Positions 16,326 to 26,177 are shown, counted from the first letter of the stretch. The stretch is DNA of 64,000 bases from Myxococcales bacterium (GCA_028287115.1 JAQBQF010000316.1:1-64000), one strand, 5' to 3'. Translations and numbers: made by a program. The notes: generated by a model not told the origin, from the sequence alone.

Positions 16326-19300
16326 GCACGGTCTTCTCGGTATCGCGATCATCCTGGCCTGCGTCTCCCAAGCGCACGCACAGGCGTATGACTTTGCGAC
16401 GTGCTCGCCGGGCGCGGTGCCGGTGACGGCCTGCAATTCGACGATCACACGTTGTTGCAAGCAAGCCGCAGGAACCGGTTCGAGCATTCTTCGTTCCGGT
16501 ACCGACTACGCGATCGTGATTCCGATGGACTATTGTCATCAAGCAGGCTCGGCAAGCCCGACCGATGGCAGCGCGCCGACGTGGTGCTCGAAGCCAACCA
16601 GCCCGGGCGGCATGGTGCTCGCGTACGGGCTGGTGTACCGACTCCTCCAGAACGGGATCCCGGTCTATTGGTATGTGAACCCGTCAAAAGATCCGGTGGC
16701 GCTCGGCGCGACCAACGGTACGTCGGCGGAGATCCCGAGCGACATCGACCTGTGGGTGATGGATGCAGCCGCGACAACCCCGCCGGCGACTGGTACGGCG
16801 CTCACCGCATGTAGCGGATGCACGCCACCCGTCAAACACTGGACGTTGAGCTCCACCGGCACGTTCGCGGTCGACGCCGCATGGACGTATGACAAGAAGC
16901 AGTTTCCGATCCGCGGCAGCGCCTTCCTCATCCGAGCTGTCGATCGCGCGAACTTCAACAAGTTTGTTCGGCGGCAAGCGCCCTACAACAACTGGGCTGC
17001 CGGCCGGAGCTGTGGATCAGGCACGAGCTGCCAAGACTTTTCCGGAATCGAGTTCTTCGAGATCCAGCCGAGCGCATCGCTCGGTTGGACGGACTTCACG
17101 GTCTCGGGCGCAGGCGGCGCAACCGGGTTTCGCGCCGGAGAGGGCCCCGTCGCCGACGTGCTCAATTACTCGCCAGGCCGGATCGCGCGAGAAGGCGTCG
17201 GCGGCGTCGCGCAGAAGTGGCTGGGTAGCGCCAACCTCGAGGACCAGGCAGCGGCGGCGTGCAGGTCGAGCACGTTCTCGCCGCCCGATAGCGTGTTCTG
17301 TGCCGTCGACGATACCGACATCGCGAACGGCACGCTCGTCAGCGGCAATTTCGGCTGGTTGTGGCTCGATCACTCGACACCTGCGTGTGGCGCAACGATG
17401 ACGAATATCCGCACATTCTTGGTCCCGCAGACCGGCGTCCGTGCGGCGGGTAACGTGATGGCGATCGCCAACGGGCTCGATCAAGAGACGTCGTGTTCGA
17501 ACCAGCAACTCCTCGGCAACGAGGTCGCCTCGTACGGACTGGACACCAGCGCGAGCGGCAGTCCCCCGGCAGCACTCATCCTTCGATATCCGGCGAACCT
17601 GATGCTGCAGTGGGGCGATCACTCTCCGGACTTCGCCGCAGGTCAAGGCGGACCTGGTTTCACGTATTCGGGCGGAAGCTCCAACGGCTACAACCCAGCG
17701 TTCACGTCAGGCGTGAACCCGAATAGCTTGCATCGCCTCGTCACCGATGACGCGAGCTCGGGTGCCAACACGATTTGCCTGAACCAGAAGTCGAGTGCCA
17801 CGTGCGATGTCTATGGCGGCGCGAGTGGCGATGATTTGGACCTTGCGTCCTACGGCCGCTTTCAGAACGGCACGACCAACGGCATCGTGTTCTATCTGCC
17901 AGGCACCCAGATCCACAATCACACCTCGGAGCTGCGGATGCTCCTGGACGCGCTGCTCGCGACTCCAACCGGAGTGATCCCGATCAACGCTACCGCGACC
18001 GAGGTGTCACGCAATGCTCCGATTGTCGCTGCGGTAGGCGGCAACACCGCCGTCGTCCAAGGCACGTACGAGAACGTGAGCCCGAATCCGCTCGTGCCGA
18101 CATTCACCGTCGCCAGTGACGCGGCGGGGTTTCGCTTCCCGTACCTGAAAGGTCATCTCCGGGCTCGGACGGCGAGCACGATCACCACGACCGCAAGCAC
18201 GTTCGGTAGCTCCGGCGTGTTGTTCGACGCGGCGAGCAACATTCCCGGTCCCACGTATGCCGGCTGTGGAACCTATTTCACGAGCAGTTGCCGGACCGTC
18301 TTCACGACGCTGGCGACCGGGAGCAATCCCGCGATCCACTATTTGCAATCGAGCGAGCTCGGGAACATCGGTCCCGCCATGGCGGCCGATCTCACCTCGA
18401 GCGATCAAGCGAGGCTGATCCAGCGAGTCCTCGCGGGTGACGATTCGGCAACCTCAGGGACGTTCGTGCCAAAGCTCGGCGGTGTCGATCGCTCCACGGT
18501 CGCGGTGATCGGCACGAGCAGCGTCGTGAGCACGACCCGACCGACGATCGCGTACTTCGGCGCGACCGACGGCATGCTCCACGCCGTCTGCGCAAGTGTC
18601 GGCGCCGGATGCGATGTGCTCGGCCGAGAGATGTGGGCCTATGTCCCTCGCACCCAGCTCTCGACGCTCCGTTACAACGTCGGCCGCATCGACGGTGCGC
18701 CTCACGTGTTCGACGCGTTCGGTGATTGGGCGAACACCGGCATTAGAACCTGGAAGACCGTGCTGACATTTCAAACCGGCTCCGGCGATCCCACAGCGTC
18801 GGATCGCGTGCCTGCGATCTATGCGCTCGATGTCTCGAATCCCCTGAACCCGACGGTGTTGTGGGAGTACACGCTGGCCAACGCGGCATCTCGGGCGGTT
18901 GTCGAGCTTGGAGTTGGGCTCACGCTCGCATCCGGTTCGGTCAAGGTTAGCGGCGTGTCGAAGACACTGGTCTTCGCGCAGACCAACAACGGTGGCACCG
19001 GTGGCGCTGGCAGTATCGTCACCGCGATCGATGTCGTGACCGGCGGCGTGGTCTGGCAGAAGGGCGCCATCTATCCGGCCCCACGCACCGCGACCAACGC
19101 CGCCGTGCAGAACACCGGCATTCCGGGCGGCGCGGTTGCTGTCGACAAGACGGGCGTGGGAGATACCACGGACCTCGTGTTGGCCACTCTCTACGGCGAT
19201 CTGTGGGAGCTCGATCCGGCGACTGGGAACAGCCGGTACGGTAGCGGTTCTGACATCCCGCTGTTCCGGTTCAGTACCGATTACCATCCGATCGGCGGAA

Positions 19301-19827
19301 AGCCTGCGATCTACTCGAACAGCAACCAGCTATTCGCAGTGATCACGTCCGGCGGCTATGACGATCCCGCGGACTCGACATGGGATGGCAACCAAGCTCA
19401 ATCCGCAGTTGCCATCAAGCTCAGCACGCCGACCGCAGATGCAACGATCAACGAGAATCAGGGCGCACCTGATGTTCCATTCAAGATCGATTTCGGTGCG
19501 GGCGAGAAGGGCTCTTCGCAGGCGTTGATCGTCGGCAACGAGCTGTTCCTGACGACGGATACCGCCGATATCAACGCGATCGGATACGGCACGAGCGGCG
19601 CGACCGGTCACATGTACCGGTTCAACCTGAGCACCAATGCCGCCGGAGCGACCGTGGTTCTAGCAGGCGGCGCGACATCGGTCGCGAACTCGGCGACCAC
19701 GCTGTATGCCGGTGCTTCAGACAAGACCCAGCAGCTCGGGACCGGGGCCTCATCGACCACAGGTACGAGCGTCGATCCGATTCAGGGCTCCAAGATGTAT
19801 CGAAAGCTCTGGGTGAGGACGCAATGA
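16306..19827 (+). CDS. pilY1: PilY1/PilC-type pilus tip adhesin
   Basis: 1173 aa. ATG 16306 follows AGGAAG and precedes a clear signal peptide (LLGIAIILACVSQAHA). The C-terminal ~450 residues form the PilY1 beta-propeller (RPTIAYFGATDGMLHAV, then REMWAYVPR and DRVPAIYALDVS). PilY1 caps the pilus tip with the minor pilins and modulates extension and retraction. At the place where the family has the calcium loop DxDxDGxxD, this protein has VDKTGVGDTTD, with several acidic positions missing. The N-terminal ~650 residues are divergent, with several Cys pairs, and probably hold the adhesive part. Start overlaps fimT and the stop overlaps pilV (ATGA). Confidence 0.88.
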   Translation: MHGHPGKHGLLGIAIILACVSQAHAQAYDFATCSPGAVPVTACNSTITRCCKQAAGTGSSILRSGTDYAIVIPMDYCHQAGSASPTDGSAPTWCSKPTSPGGMVLAYGLVYRLLQNGIPVYWYVNPSKDPVALGATNGTSAEIPSDIDLWVMDAAATTPPATGTALTACSGCTPPVKHWTLSSTGTFAVDAAWTYDKKQFPIRGSAFLIRAVDRANFNKFVRRQAPYNNWAAGRSCGSGTSCQDFSGIEFFEIQPSASLGWTDFTVSGAGGATGFRAGEGPVADVLNYSPGRIAREGVGGVAQKWLGSANLEDQAAAACRSSTFSPPDSVFCAVDDTDIANGTLVSGNFGWLWLDHSTPACGATMTNIRTFLVPQTGVRAAGNVMAIANGLDQETSCSNQQLLGNEVASYGLDTSASGSPPAALILRYPANLMLQWGDHSPDFAAGQGGPGFTYSGGSSNGYNPAFTSGVNPNSLHRLVTDDASSGANTICLNQKSSATCDVYGGASGDDLDLASYGRFQNGTTNGIVFYLPGTQIHNHTSELRMLLDALLATPTGVIPINATATEVSRNAPIVAAVGGNTAVVQGTYENVSPNPLVPTFTVASDAAGFRFPYLKGHLRARTASTITTTASTFGSSGVLFDAASNIPGPTYAGCGTYFTSSCRTVFTTLATGSNPAIHYLQSSELGNIGPAMAADLTSSDQARLIQRVLAGDDSATSGTFVPKLGGVDRSTVAVIGTSSVVSTTRPTIAYFGATDGMLHAVCASVGAGCDVLGREMWAYVPRTQLSTLRYNVGRIDGAPHVFDAFGDWANTGIRTWKTVLTFQTGSGDPTASDRVPAIYALDVSNPLNPTVLWEYTLANAASRAVVELGVGLTLASGSVKVSGVSKTLVFAQTNNGGTGGAGSIVTAIDVVTGGVVWQKGAIYPAPRTATNAAVQNTGIPGGAVAVDKTGVGDTTDLVLATLYGDLWELDPATGNSRYGSGSDIPLFRFSTDYHPIGGKPAIYSNSNQLFAVITSGGYDDPADSTWDGNQAQSAVAIKLSTPTADATINENQGAPDVPFKIDFGAGEKGSSQALIVGNELFLTTDTADINAIGYGTSGATGHMYRFNLSTNAAGATVVLAGGATSVANSATTLYAGASDKTQQLGTGASSTTGTSVDPIQGSKMYRKLWVRTQ

Positions 19828-20201
19828 CCCGGCGAGCCCCGGAACAGGGCTTCACGATGATCGAGGTCATGGTCGCGCTGCTGCTAACCGCGATCGCGCT
19901 GATCGGCCTGTTGGCGCTCTATGCCGCGGAGACCCGCGCTTCGGCCTTTACACGACGAACCACCGAAGCCTCGGTCCTTGCCGAGGACAAGATGGAAAAG
20001 CTACGCACCTCCGCTTCGCCCGTGGCGGGAACCGAGACGGGCCTGGGCGATCAAGGGATCGCGGTCGCCGGTGGGCTCTACAACCGAACGTGGACTGCGG
20101 CGCTCGTCGGAGCTTACTACGACCTGAGCGTGACCGTGGGTTGGACGGATGATGAGGGCAACGCGCGCGCCGTCGTTCTTCGATCGCGAAGGAACCTATG
20201 A
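19824..20201 (+). CDS. pilV: Minor pilin, PilV type
   Basis: 125 aa. Prepilin leader MTRRAPEQG then FTMIEVMVALLLTAIALIGL, the usual PilV pattern. Short globular part, ending in NARAVVLRSRR. ATGA overlap with pilY1 upstream and with pilW downstream shows tight translational coupling. Expected in the inner-membrane priming complex and pilus tip. Confidence 0.85.
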   Translation: MTRRAPEQGFTMIEVMVALLLTAIALIGLLALYAAETRASAFTRRTTEASVLAEDKMEKLRTSASPVAGTETGLGDQGIAVAGGLYNRTWTAALVGAYYDLSVTVGWTDDEGNARAVVLRSRRNL

Positions 20202-21160
20202 CCCGCAGACCTCGCTGCACTCAGACCGGCTTCACGTTGATTGAGCTCATGATCTCCCTCGTGATCTTTTCGTTCGTGATCACGGGCATTCTGTCCGTCG
20301 CGGTCACGATGACGACCGGGTACCGGGAACAGCGAGCGACGGTCGACATGGAGGGCTCCGTTCGCGTCCCGATGGATTTCATGGCTGACGCGATCCGGCA
20401 GTCGTGCCCCGGAGTGCCGGCAATTGATAAGCTTCAGGACGCCGGTACATGTGTAATCGGCGCGATCTCGGTCACCAACAGCACGACGGCCTCGGACCAG
20501 CTCGACGTGATCTATGCTTCCGGCGGCGTGGTCACCTCGAGCCGGACGCCGTACGGCGTGGGCACGACCAGCCTCGTCGTCACGGATGCAAGTCAGCTCG
20601 CGGTCGGCGACTACATGGTCCTGAGCGACACGACCCAGGGCCATCTGATCAAGATCACCGGCATCTCGGGAACGACGCTGACGCTGGCGGCTCAGTGCGC
20701 CACGATCGCGCTGCCCGCCGCGGGTTATCCGGCCGGGGCGCTCGTGATTCGCGCACAGCACGCGATCTTCTCGGTCGGTGCCGTCGACGGGATTCCAACG
20801 CTCATGATGGATCCCGACGCCGGTGGCCCCTCCATCGCGGAACCGCTGGCGGAGGGTGTCGAAGATTTGCAGATCGCGATCGGGGTCGACGCGAACGGAG
20901 ATAATACGATCACCGAGGTCGGCGCAGCGGCCGGTGACGACGAATGGCAATACAACGTCAGCGGTGACGCCGCGATCGCGGGCACGATTCGCGCGGTCCG
21001 CATCACGATCGTCGGTCGTGCGGTCAGCGCGCTCATGGGCCCCGCGACGTTCATCCGACCCGCTGCCGAAGATCGTGCCGCTGCGATCTCGAACGACGGC
21101 TATCGCCGTCGCGTGCTTCGGACACAGGTAGAGATCCGCAACCTTGTAGGCTCACCATGA
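20198..21160 (+). CDS. pilW: Minor pilin, PilW type
   Basis: 320 aa. Leader MTRRPRCTQTG then FTLIELMISLVIFSFVITGIL. The larger globular domain with YREQ after the helix and a C-terminal block RRVLRTQVEIRN is typical of PilW-like pilins. Overlaps pilV and pilX by 4 bases each. Confidence 0.85.
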   Translation: MTRRPRCTQTGFTLIELMISLVIFSFVITGILSVAVTMTTGYREQRATVDMEGSVRVPMDFMADAIRQSCPGVPAIDKLQDAGTCVIGAISVTNSTTASDQLDVIYASGGVVTSSRTPYGVGTTSLVVTDASQLAVGDYMVLSDTTQGHLIKITGISGTTLTLAAQCATIALPAAGYPAGALVIRAQHAIFSVGAVDGIPTLMMDPDAGGPSIAEPLAEGVEDLQIAIGVDANGDNTITEVGAAAGDDEWQYNVSGDAAIAGTIRAVRITIVGRAVSALMGPATFIRPAAEDRAAAISNDGYRRRVLRTQVEIRNLVGSP

Positions 21161-21660
21161 ATCGTCGCAATCAACGTGGCAGCGCGATGCTCGTCACCAT
21201 GATCCTTGTGGCTGCCCTGTTCGCGGGCGGCGCGGTCTTGGTCTCCATGCAACTTGGCGCGACGCGATCGACAGACGTCACGCGGAACGGCCTGTCCGCG
21301 CTCTACTGCGCGGAGGCGGGCCTCGCCGCCGCCAGGCCGGTCGTGGCGAATAACTACGCCAACTGGTCGGGGTCACTCGGCACGGCGACGGAGCCGAGCT
21401 GGTTGTCGGGAATCAATCATGACATCGACGGTGACGGCAGCGCGGACTTCGTGATCACGCTCAAGGATAACGACGACGAGTTGCCACCTCTCACCAATGA
21501 CTTGACCCACGACAACGATCTCAAGATCTACATCGTTTCCACGTGCATCAAATACCCGGAGACACCGAAGGAGGTCCGGGAGCTGGTCCAGTTCAATCTC
21601 AATGCCACGTGTTATCAGTCGCAGGAGGGTGGCTGCGGAGGAAACGGCAACTCGAACTGA
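21157..21660 (+). CDS. pilX: Minor pilin, PilX type
   Basis: 167 aa. N-terminus MNRRNQRGSAMLVTMILVAAL is the PilX_N pattern (Gly-Ser-Ala-Met-Leu then a hydrophobic helix), without the Glu-5 of ordinary pilins, followed by LYCAEAGLAAA. Ends with a Cys/Gly/Asn-rich tail. Last gene of the cluster; the next gene is convergent. Confidence 0.82.
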   Translation: MNRRNQRGSAMLVTMILVAALFAGGAVLVSMQLGATRSTDVTRNGLSALYCAEAGLAAARPVVANNYANWSGSLGTATEPSWLSGINHDIDGDGSADFVITLKDNDDELPPLTNDLTHDNDLKIYIVSTCIKYPETPKEVRELVQFNLNATCYQSQEGGCGGNGNSN

Positions 21661-21706
21661 GCCCGACGCACGCGGCGATCTACAGCACGTGACCGCGAAC
21701 GCGTCC

Positions 21707-22651
21707 TTAGCCCTGGCGTCCGAGCTCCGACTGATGCGCGACCGCAGCCCACTCGATGCGTTGCGGGGTCGCGAGACCGAGCGTGACGATCGCGGTCGAC
21801 AGCTGAACCTTCATCGAGCGTTGATAGGCCTGCGCCGCGCGTAGCCGCTCGCGCGACAAGATGCCGGCAGAGACCAGGTATTCGCCGAAGCCCGGCAATT
21901 CTGGGATCGACGTTCGTTGCATCGGCCGTGGCGGAGCCGTGGGTGCACGAGGTGGCTGGAGCAGCACCATCGGCGAGGGCTCCACCTTCGGCTCGGATCC
22001 GAGCGCGCGGCGCGGCGGTGGCGGCAGCGGTTCCGGCTCGGCCGCGAACGACACGGACGGTGCGGAGCCGCGCGCCATCGGTGCGGTGTCTGATTCGTCG
22101 GTCGCCGGCGGACGTGTTCCGCGGGCGGTCCGCGAAGGCGAGCTGAGTGTACGGATCGACCCGTCCGTCGCGGTGCGCGCGCGTTCGATCGGGCCTCTCG
22201 CGGAAGGAAACCGACCGGCCCCGGTAACAGATGCCGGGAGTTTGCTCGCTACCGGGGCCGATCGAAGAGAAGCGCGATGATCGTGAGTCGGATGCGCGCA
22301 GCGATCGCAGATCAGGAGCCAATCTGCAGCTTCGCGATCTCCCGGATCGAGACGGAGTGCCTCACGGAAGAAGATCGCGGCGGACTCATTCTCGTCGCGC
22401 CGGGCCGCGAGCTCGCCGAGCAAGCGGTACGCGAGGCTGCATCCGGGATCGAGCCGAATGATGTCGCGGAGGTCGGCTTGAGCATCGAGATCGCGACGCA
22501 GAGCGATGTGCGATCGCGCGCGCATCAGAAGAAGCGGCACGCACTCGGGCTCGTGATCGAGCGCATCGGAGACAACCGCGACCACCCCGGGGTAATGCCG
22601 TGCCTCGAACAGCTCCGTCGCCGTCGCGATGACTCCGCGGTCCACGAGCAC
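21707..22651 (-). CDS. TPR protein with C-terminal MshEN-like tail
   Basis: ~314 aa. GTG 22651 (or GTG 22645) is the likely start because the open frame further upstream looks non-coding and runs into the divergent gene. Residues ~5-110 are TPR repeats (ELFEARHYPGVVAVVSDALD; AYRLLGELAARRDENESA). A long Pro/Arg/Ser linker follows. The last ~65 residues read GFGEYLVSAGILSRERLRAA plus QAYQ, then LSTAIVTLGLATPQRIEWAA; these are two copies of the pattern LGxxLVxxGLIxxxxLxxxLxxQ that in MshE/PilB-type ATPases forms the cyclic-di-GMP-binding MshEN domain. Both copies are imperfect. No ATPase domain is attached. Location beside the pilin operon suggests a pilus or cyclic-di-GMP role (inference). Confidence 0.65.
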   Translation of the reverse strand: MLVDRGVIATATELFEARHYPGVVAVVSDALDHEPECVPLLLMRARSHIALRRDLDAQADLRDIIRLDPGCSLAYRLLGELAARRDENESAAIFFREALRLDPGDREAADWLLICDRCAHPTHDHRASLRSAPVASKLPASVTGAGRFPSARGPIERARTATDGSIRTLSSPSRTARGTRPPATDESDTAPMARGSAPSVSFAAEPEPLPPPPRRALGSEPKVEPSPMVLLQPPRAPTAPPRPMQRTSIPELPGFGEYLVSAGILSRERLRAAQAYQRSMKVQLSTAIVTLGLATPQRIEWAAVAHQSELGRQG

Positions 22652-22818
22652 GGATGCAGCAAGGGATGGGCCAGCAGATCGTCGTTGTAAGCAGCGGAAA
22701 CCTGGGTACTTCCATCCGATCTCGTCCGGTGAGTGCGTACCCCAGCCGGGACTTGGCTCCCCGCCTGGCGCCCCAGCAAGCGGTGGCAACCCCGCGTTTC
22801 GACCGGCATACTCGGAAG
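22652..22818. other. Divergent intergenic region
   Basis: 167 bases between the divergent TPR/MshEN-like gene and the secreted TPR operon; both promoters must lie here or nearby. GC-rich; I see no convincing -35/-10 pair, repeat or small gene. Confidence 0.5.
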
Positions 22819-23832
22819 GTGAGGCGTCTCGTCTTGGCCCTGCTGCCGGTGGTCGCGCTCGGCAGGCCCGCTTTGGCCGAGGTCGTGTTTGACCCAACAC
22901 CGGCCGCTGCCGACCCCGAACGCGGCGTGTTCTGGCGCGACATCGTCGAACCGCACAAAGCAGAGATCGCGACGATCCTGCAGAAGGCGCGGCAAGCCCT
23001 CACGCAAGCCGACACCTGGTTGTCGTACGACTACGATCACATCGTCGAATCGCACGATCGGATCTATCGCGACGTCTACGGCATGCTGCGATTCGCGCGC
23101 AAGCTCGCGCCCGAGAACACCGACGTCCTCGCGTTACTCGGCCAGACCGCCGATGCGATCGGCAAGACGCGGGAGGCGCTCGAAGCGCTCCATATGACGG
23201 TCCAGCTCGTGGGCCCCGAGAAGGCCGGATTCGAGGTCACCGGCCGACTCGGTGGCATCTATCTGCGCCTTGGCGAGCTCGATGATGCGATTCGTTATCT
23301 GCGGCTCGCACAGGGACCTCTGCTGCCGAGCGTTCCCAGCAGTGCGCGCGTGCTCGTCGATCTCTCGACCGCACTGGCCTTGCGCGGCGAGATGAGCGAA
23401 GCGATCGATGTCCTCGCGAACAGCCTGCCGACGGTCAACCCCGGGTACTATCCTAACGAGGTGCTGCTCGTGAGCTTTGCGCTCGCGGTGCAATACGATC
23501 GCGACGAACAGCGCGGTGCTGCCTTCGAGGTCATCGACCATCTGGAGACCGCGCTGCAGACGCAGCTCGCACCGCAGCTTCAGACCGCGCTCGTCGGGTT
23601 TCGATTCGCGCTAGCCGAGGATCAACACTACTATCTCGGCTTGATCTACGAGATCGGCGGTTTCTACTCCGAAGCACGGACCGAGTGGGCGCTCTACGCG
23701 GCCTCCGGAAACGCGCCATGGCGAGGCCGCGCGCTCGAGCACATCGCTGCGATCGACGCCGAGCGCCGCGTGCCGCCGAAGAAGAAGCCGGTCCCCGCGC
23801 CGCAACCCCACATCAAGGTGCACATCCATTGA
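22819..23832 (+). CDS. Secreted TPR protein 1
   Basis: 337 aa. GTG 22819 is chosen because it gives a normal signal peptide (RRLVLALLPVVALGRPALA); the GGAAGG upstream is too close, so TTG 22834 is an alternative that would fit the ribosome binding site better. TPR repeats occupy ~60-310 (ALLGQTADAIGKTREALEAL; GRLGGIYLRLGELDDAIRYL). Short Pro/Lys-rich tail. First of three overlapping genes encoding exported TPR proteins; probably a periplasmic scaffold. Function unknown. Confidence 0.75.
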   Translation: MRRLVLALLPVVALGRPALAEVVFDPTPAAADPERGVFWRDIVEPHKAEIATILQKARQALTQADTWLSYDYDHIVESHDRIYRDVYGMLRFARKLAPENTDVLALLGQTADAIGKTREALEALHMTVQLVGPEKAGFEVTGRLGGIYLRLGELDDAIRYLRLAQGPLLPSVPSSARVLVDLSTALALRGEMSEAIDVLANSLPTVNPGYYPNEVLLVSFALAVQYDRDEQRGAAFEVIDHLETALQTQLAPQLQTALVGFRFALAEDQHYYLGLIYEIGGFYSEARTEWALYAASGNAPWRGRALEHIAAIDAERRVPPKKKPVPAPQPHIKVHIH

Positions 23833-24887
23833 TGCGCCTCGGTGTCATCGCGATCGTTCTCGCCGTTGCAACGATCACCGGCCGGGCCGACGTGTGGCAG
23901 CACGCGATCGAGACGAGCAGTCCCGATGCGATGCAGGACAAGTACGACTTCGAGATGAAGAGCGGCGATGAACAAACGCTGCAGGCGAACGCGCGCGGCA
24001 TCACGTACAAGGAGATCAAGAACCACGTCGCGTTTGCGGCGGCGGCGTATCGCGCAGCCGCGCTCGCGAAACCCACCGCGCCTGAGCCGCACTATCGGCT
24101 CGGCAAGCTCCTCTATTCGTTCTTCTTCGAGTGCGAGAACATGCTCGTGCAGTCGAACGTCTCGATCCTGTGCTCGTCGGATCCAACCAACATCGATCGC
24201 AAGCATGCGGAAGAAGTGATCGCAGCGTGGGACGCCTTCGAAGCGCGGGCACCGCTCGATCCGAGGCTCAGCGTCGACGCGGAAGGCAGCTCCGAGATCT
24301 TGTTCCAGCGCGCGATCCTTCACACGAAGCTCGCGAACGCCCAGAAGCCGTCGGAAGACAGGAAGCACCTCGAAGCCGCGACGCACGACTACGAGAAGAT
24401 CCTCGCGCGCGCCGACCAATCGAGCGACGAGACGATCTGGAGCAATCTCGCCGAGACCTACATGATGATCGGTAGACTCGACGACGCCGTCGACATGTAT
24501 CGCGAAGCGCTCAAGCGCGGCGGCAGCGCCTCGACGCTCTACGGGCTCGCGGTCGCGCTCGATCGCGACGAGCGCGGTGCCCAGGCGCGCGACTTGATCC
24601 TGTCGCAGACCGAGGAGTCCAAGGAGACCTTCCACAAGAGGGTCATGATGCGGCAGGTGTTCTTCGTGCCCCCCGGCGAGGAGTACTACTACTTCGCGCT
24701 GCTCGAGGAAGCGTACGGCTCGAACGAGCTCGCGATCGAGTACTGGCAGAAGTACCTGCACTCGCCGGCGGGCGCGCGGGTCGAGTTCCAAGCGCGTGCG
24801 AAGCAGCACCTCGATACCCTGCTCGCGCAGCGCAAGAAGCATCCGCCCGTGTTCTTGCCACCCTTACCCGACGAGCTATTTCGGTGA
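23832..24887 (+). CDS. Secreted TPR protein 2
   Basis: 351 aa. ATG 23832 overlaps the preceding stop (TGATG). Signal peptide MRLGVIAIVLAVATITGRA. TPR units are clear (ETYMMIGRLDDAVDMYREAL; ALLEEAYGSNELAIEYWQKY). Two Cys in FFECENMLVQSNVSILCSS may form a disulfide. Translationally coupled to both neighbours (GTGA overlap with the next gene). Role unknown. Confidence 0.78.
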   Translation: MRLGVIAIVLAVATITGRADVWQHAIETSSPDAMQDKYDFEMKSGDEQTLQANARGITYKEIKNHVAFAAAAYRAAALAKPTAPEPHYRLGKLLYSFFFECENMLVQSNVSILCSSDPTNIDRKHAEEVIAAWDAFEARAPLDPRLSVDAEGSSEILFQRAILHTKLANAQKPSEDRKHLEAATHDYEKILARADQSSDETIWSNLAETYMMIGRLDDAVDMYREALKRGGSASTLYGLAVALDRDERGAQARDLILSQTEESKETFHKRVMMRQVFFVPPGEEYYYFALLEEAYGSNELAIEYWQKYLHSPAGARVEFQARAKQHLDTLLAQRKKHPPVFLPPLPDELFR

Positions 24888-26173
24888 AGTGGATCGCGCT
24901 CGCGATCCTCCTCGCCTCGGCACCGGCGTGGGCACAGTCGAAGAAGTACCCGCCCGAGCCGGTCGACCGAGATCTCGAACGCGAGCGGCAGTCGCGCCTG
25001 TGGGACGAGGCGTTGTCGCCGGAGACCAAGAGCTACGCCGAGCTCGTGCGAGAAGCGAAGCATCGCTTGGACGAGCGAACGCCCGACGACACGATACTTG
25101 CGATGCTTGCGATCGAGACGCTGAGCCAGGCGATCGAGCTCCTGCCGAAAGCGACGGACGCCTACGTCCTGCGAGGCGATGCATATCTCGCCGTCAAGAA
25201 CTGGGCGCAGTGCGCGGATGATCTCCAGATCGCCGATGACAAGACCGGCGGTTCTGCCGCGTGTACGGCCAAGATCGATGAGTCCTGCATCGTCGATCGG
25301 TCGCGGTTGCGGCGAGAGCTCGCAATCTGTCAGTCGCGTGCCGGTCGCTACGCCGACGCGGAGCGCACGTTCATGCGTGCGGCCTCGAACGGCTCGACGA
25401 ACGGCGAGCTGTGGATGCGGCTCGGCGAGGTCAGGCTCGCGATGGGCAAGCTCGAAGAAGGCATCGCGGCGCTCGAGGTCGCGGTCGATCTGACGCCCGA
25501 CGGGATGCAGGAGGCGTTGCATCACTGGTTGCTCGCGCTCGCCTACGATCGCCGTCGCCAGCCGAGCGAGGTCGCGACTCAGATCGAGCTGGCGCTGCGG
25601 TTCGACAGTCAATTCTCGGCGCTCCAGTACCCGGAGTTTCCCTTGCTCGGCCTCGGTGAAAGCGAGTACATGCGCGGCCTCGCGTGGCGCACGATTCGGC
25701 CCGAGTACGCGCTCGTGTATTTTCGCCGTTACGTCGCACTCGCACCCGACAGCCCGTGGCGCAAGCGCGCCGACGAGCATGTCCGCGAGCTCACCGCGAT
25801 CGATCTGCCCGCGACGCTGGTCCGTGAGGGCGGTACCGCCTCGCTAGACCTCGAAGCCGCGCGCGCGATCGCAAAGAAAGCAATGCCGGCGATGCGAACG
25901 TGCATGGTCAAGCTGCCGTACTCGGTGTTCCTGATCTCGATCACGAAGACCGGCGCTCGCAGCGAGCTGGCGCGCGATCGCCCGATCTATCGCGTGCCGC
26001 CGGCGGGCGTCACGATCCCGAATATGCCTTTCACCCCGTCCGGAGAGGTCAAGACCGAGGACATCGTCACGGCGCAGCGTTGCCTGCAGCCGCTCGCGGA
26101 GAAGCTCGCGCTACCGGCGGTCAAGGACCGCGACACGTACTATAAAGCGTCGTTCTACGTGACCGCGCCGTAG
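24884..26173 (+). CDS. Secreted TPR protein 3
   Basis: 429 aa. GTG 24884 overlaps the previous stop. Signal peptide KWIALAILLASAPAWA. TPR repeats in ~50-250 (YVLRGDAYLAVKNWAQCADD; LWMRLGEVRLAMGKLEEGIA). The C-terminal ~100 residues are non-TPR with no family recognised. Its stop lies 4 bases from the convergent mutS2 stop. Confidence 0.78.
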   Translation: MKWIALAILLASAPAWAQSKKYPPEPVDRDLERERQSRLWDEALSPETKSYAELVREAKHRLDERTPDDTILAMLAIETLSQAIELLPKATDAYVLRGDAYLAVKNWAQCADDLQIADDKTGGSAACTAKIDESCIVDRSRLRRELAICQSRAGRYADAERTFMRAASNGSTNGELWMRLGEVRLAMGKLEEGIAALEVAVDLTPDGMQEALHHWLLALAYDRRRQPSEVATQIELALRFDSQFSALQYPEFPLLGLGESEYMRGLAWRTIRPEYALVYFRRYVALAPDSPWRKRADEHVRELTAIDLPATLVREGGTASLDLEAARAIAKKAMPAMRTCMVKLPYSVFLISITKTGARSELARDRPIYRVPPAGVTIPNMPFTPSGEVKTEDIVTAQRCLQPLAEKLALPAVKDRDTYYKASFYVTAP

Positions 26174-26177
26174 CGGC

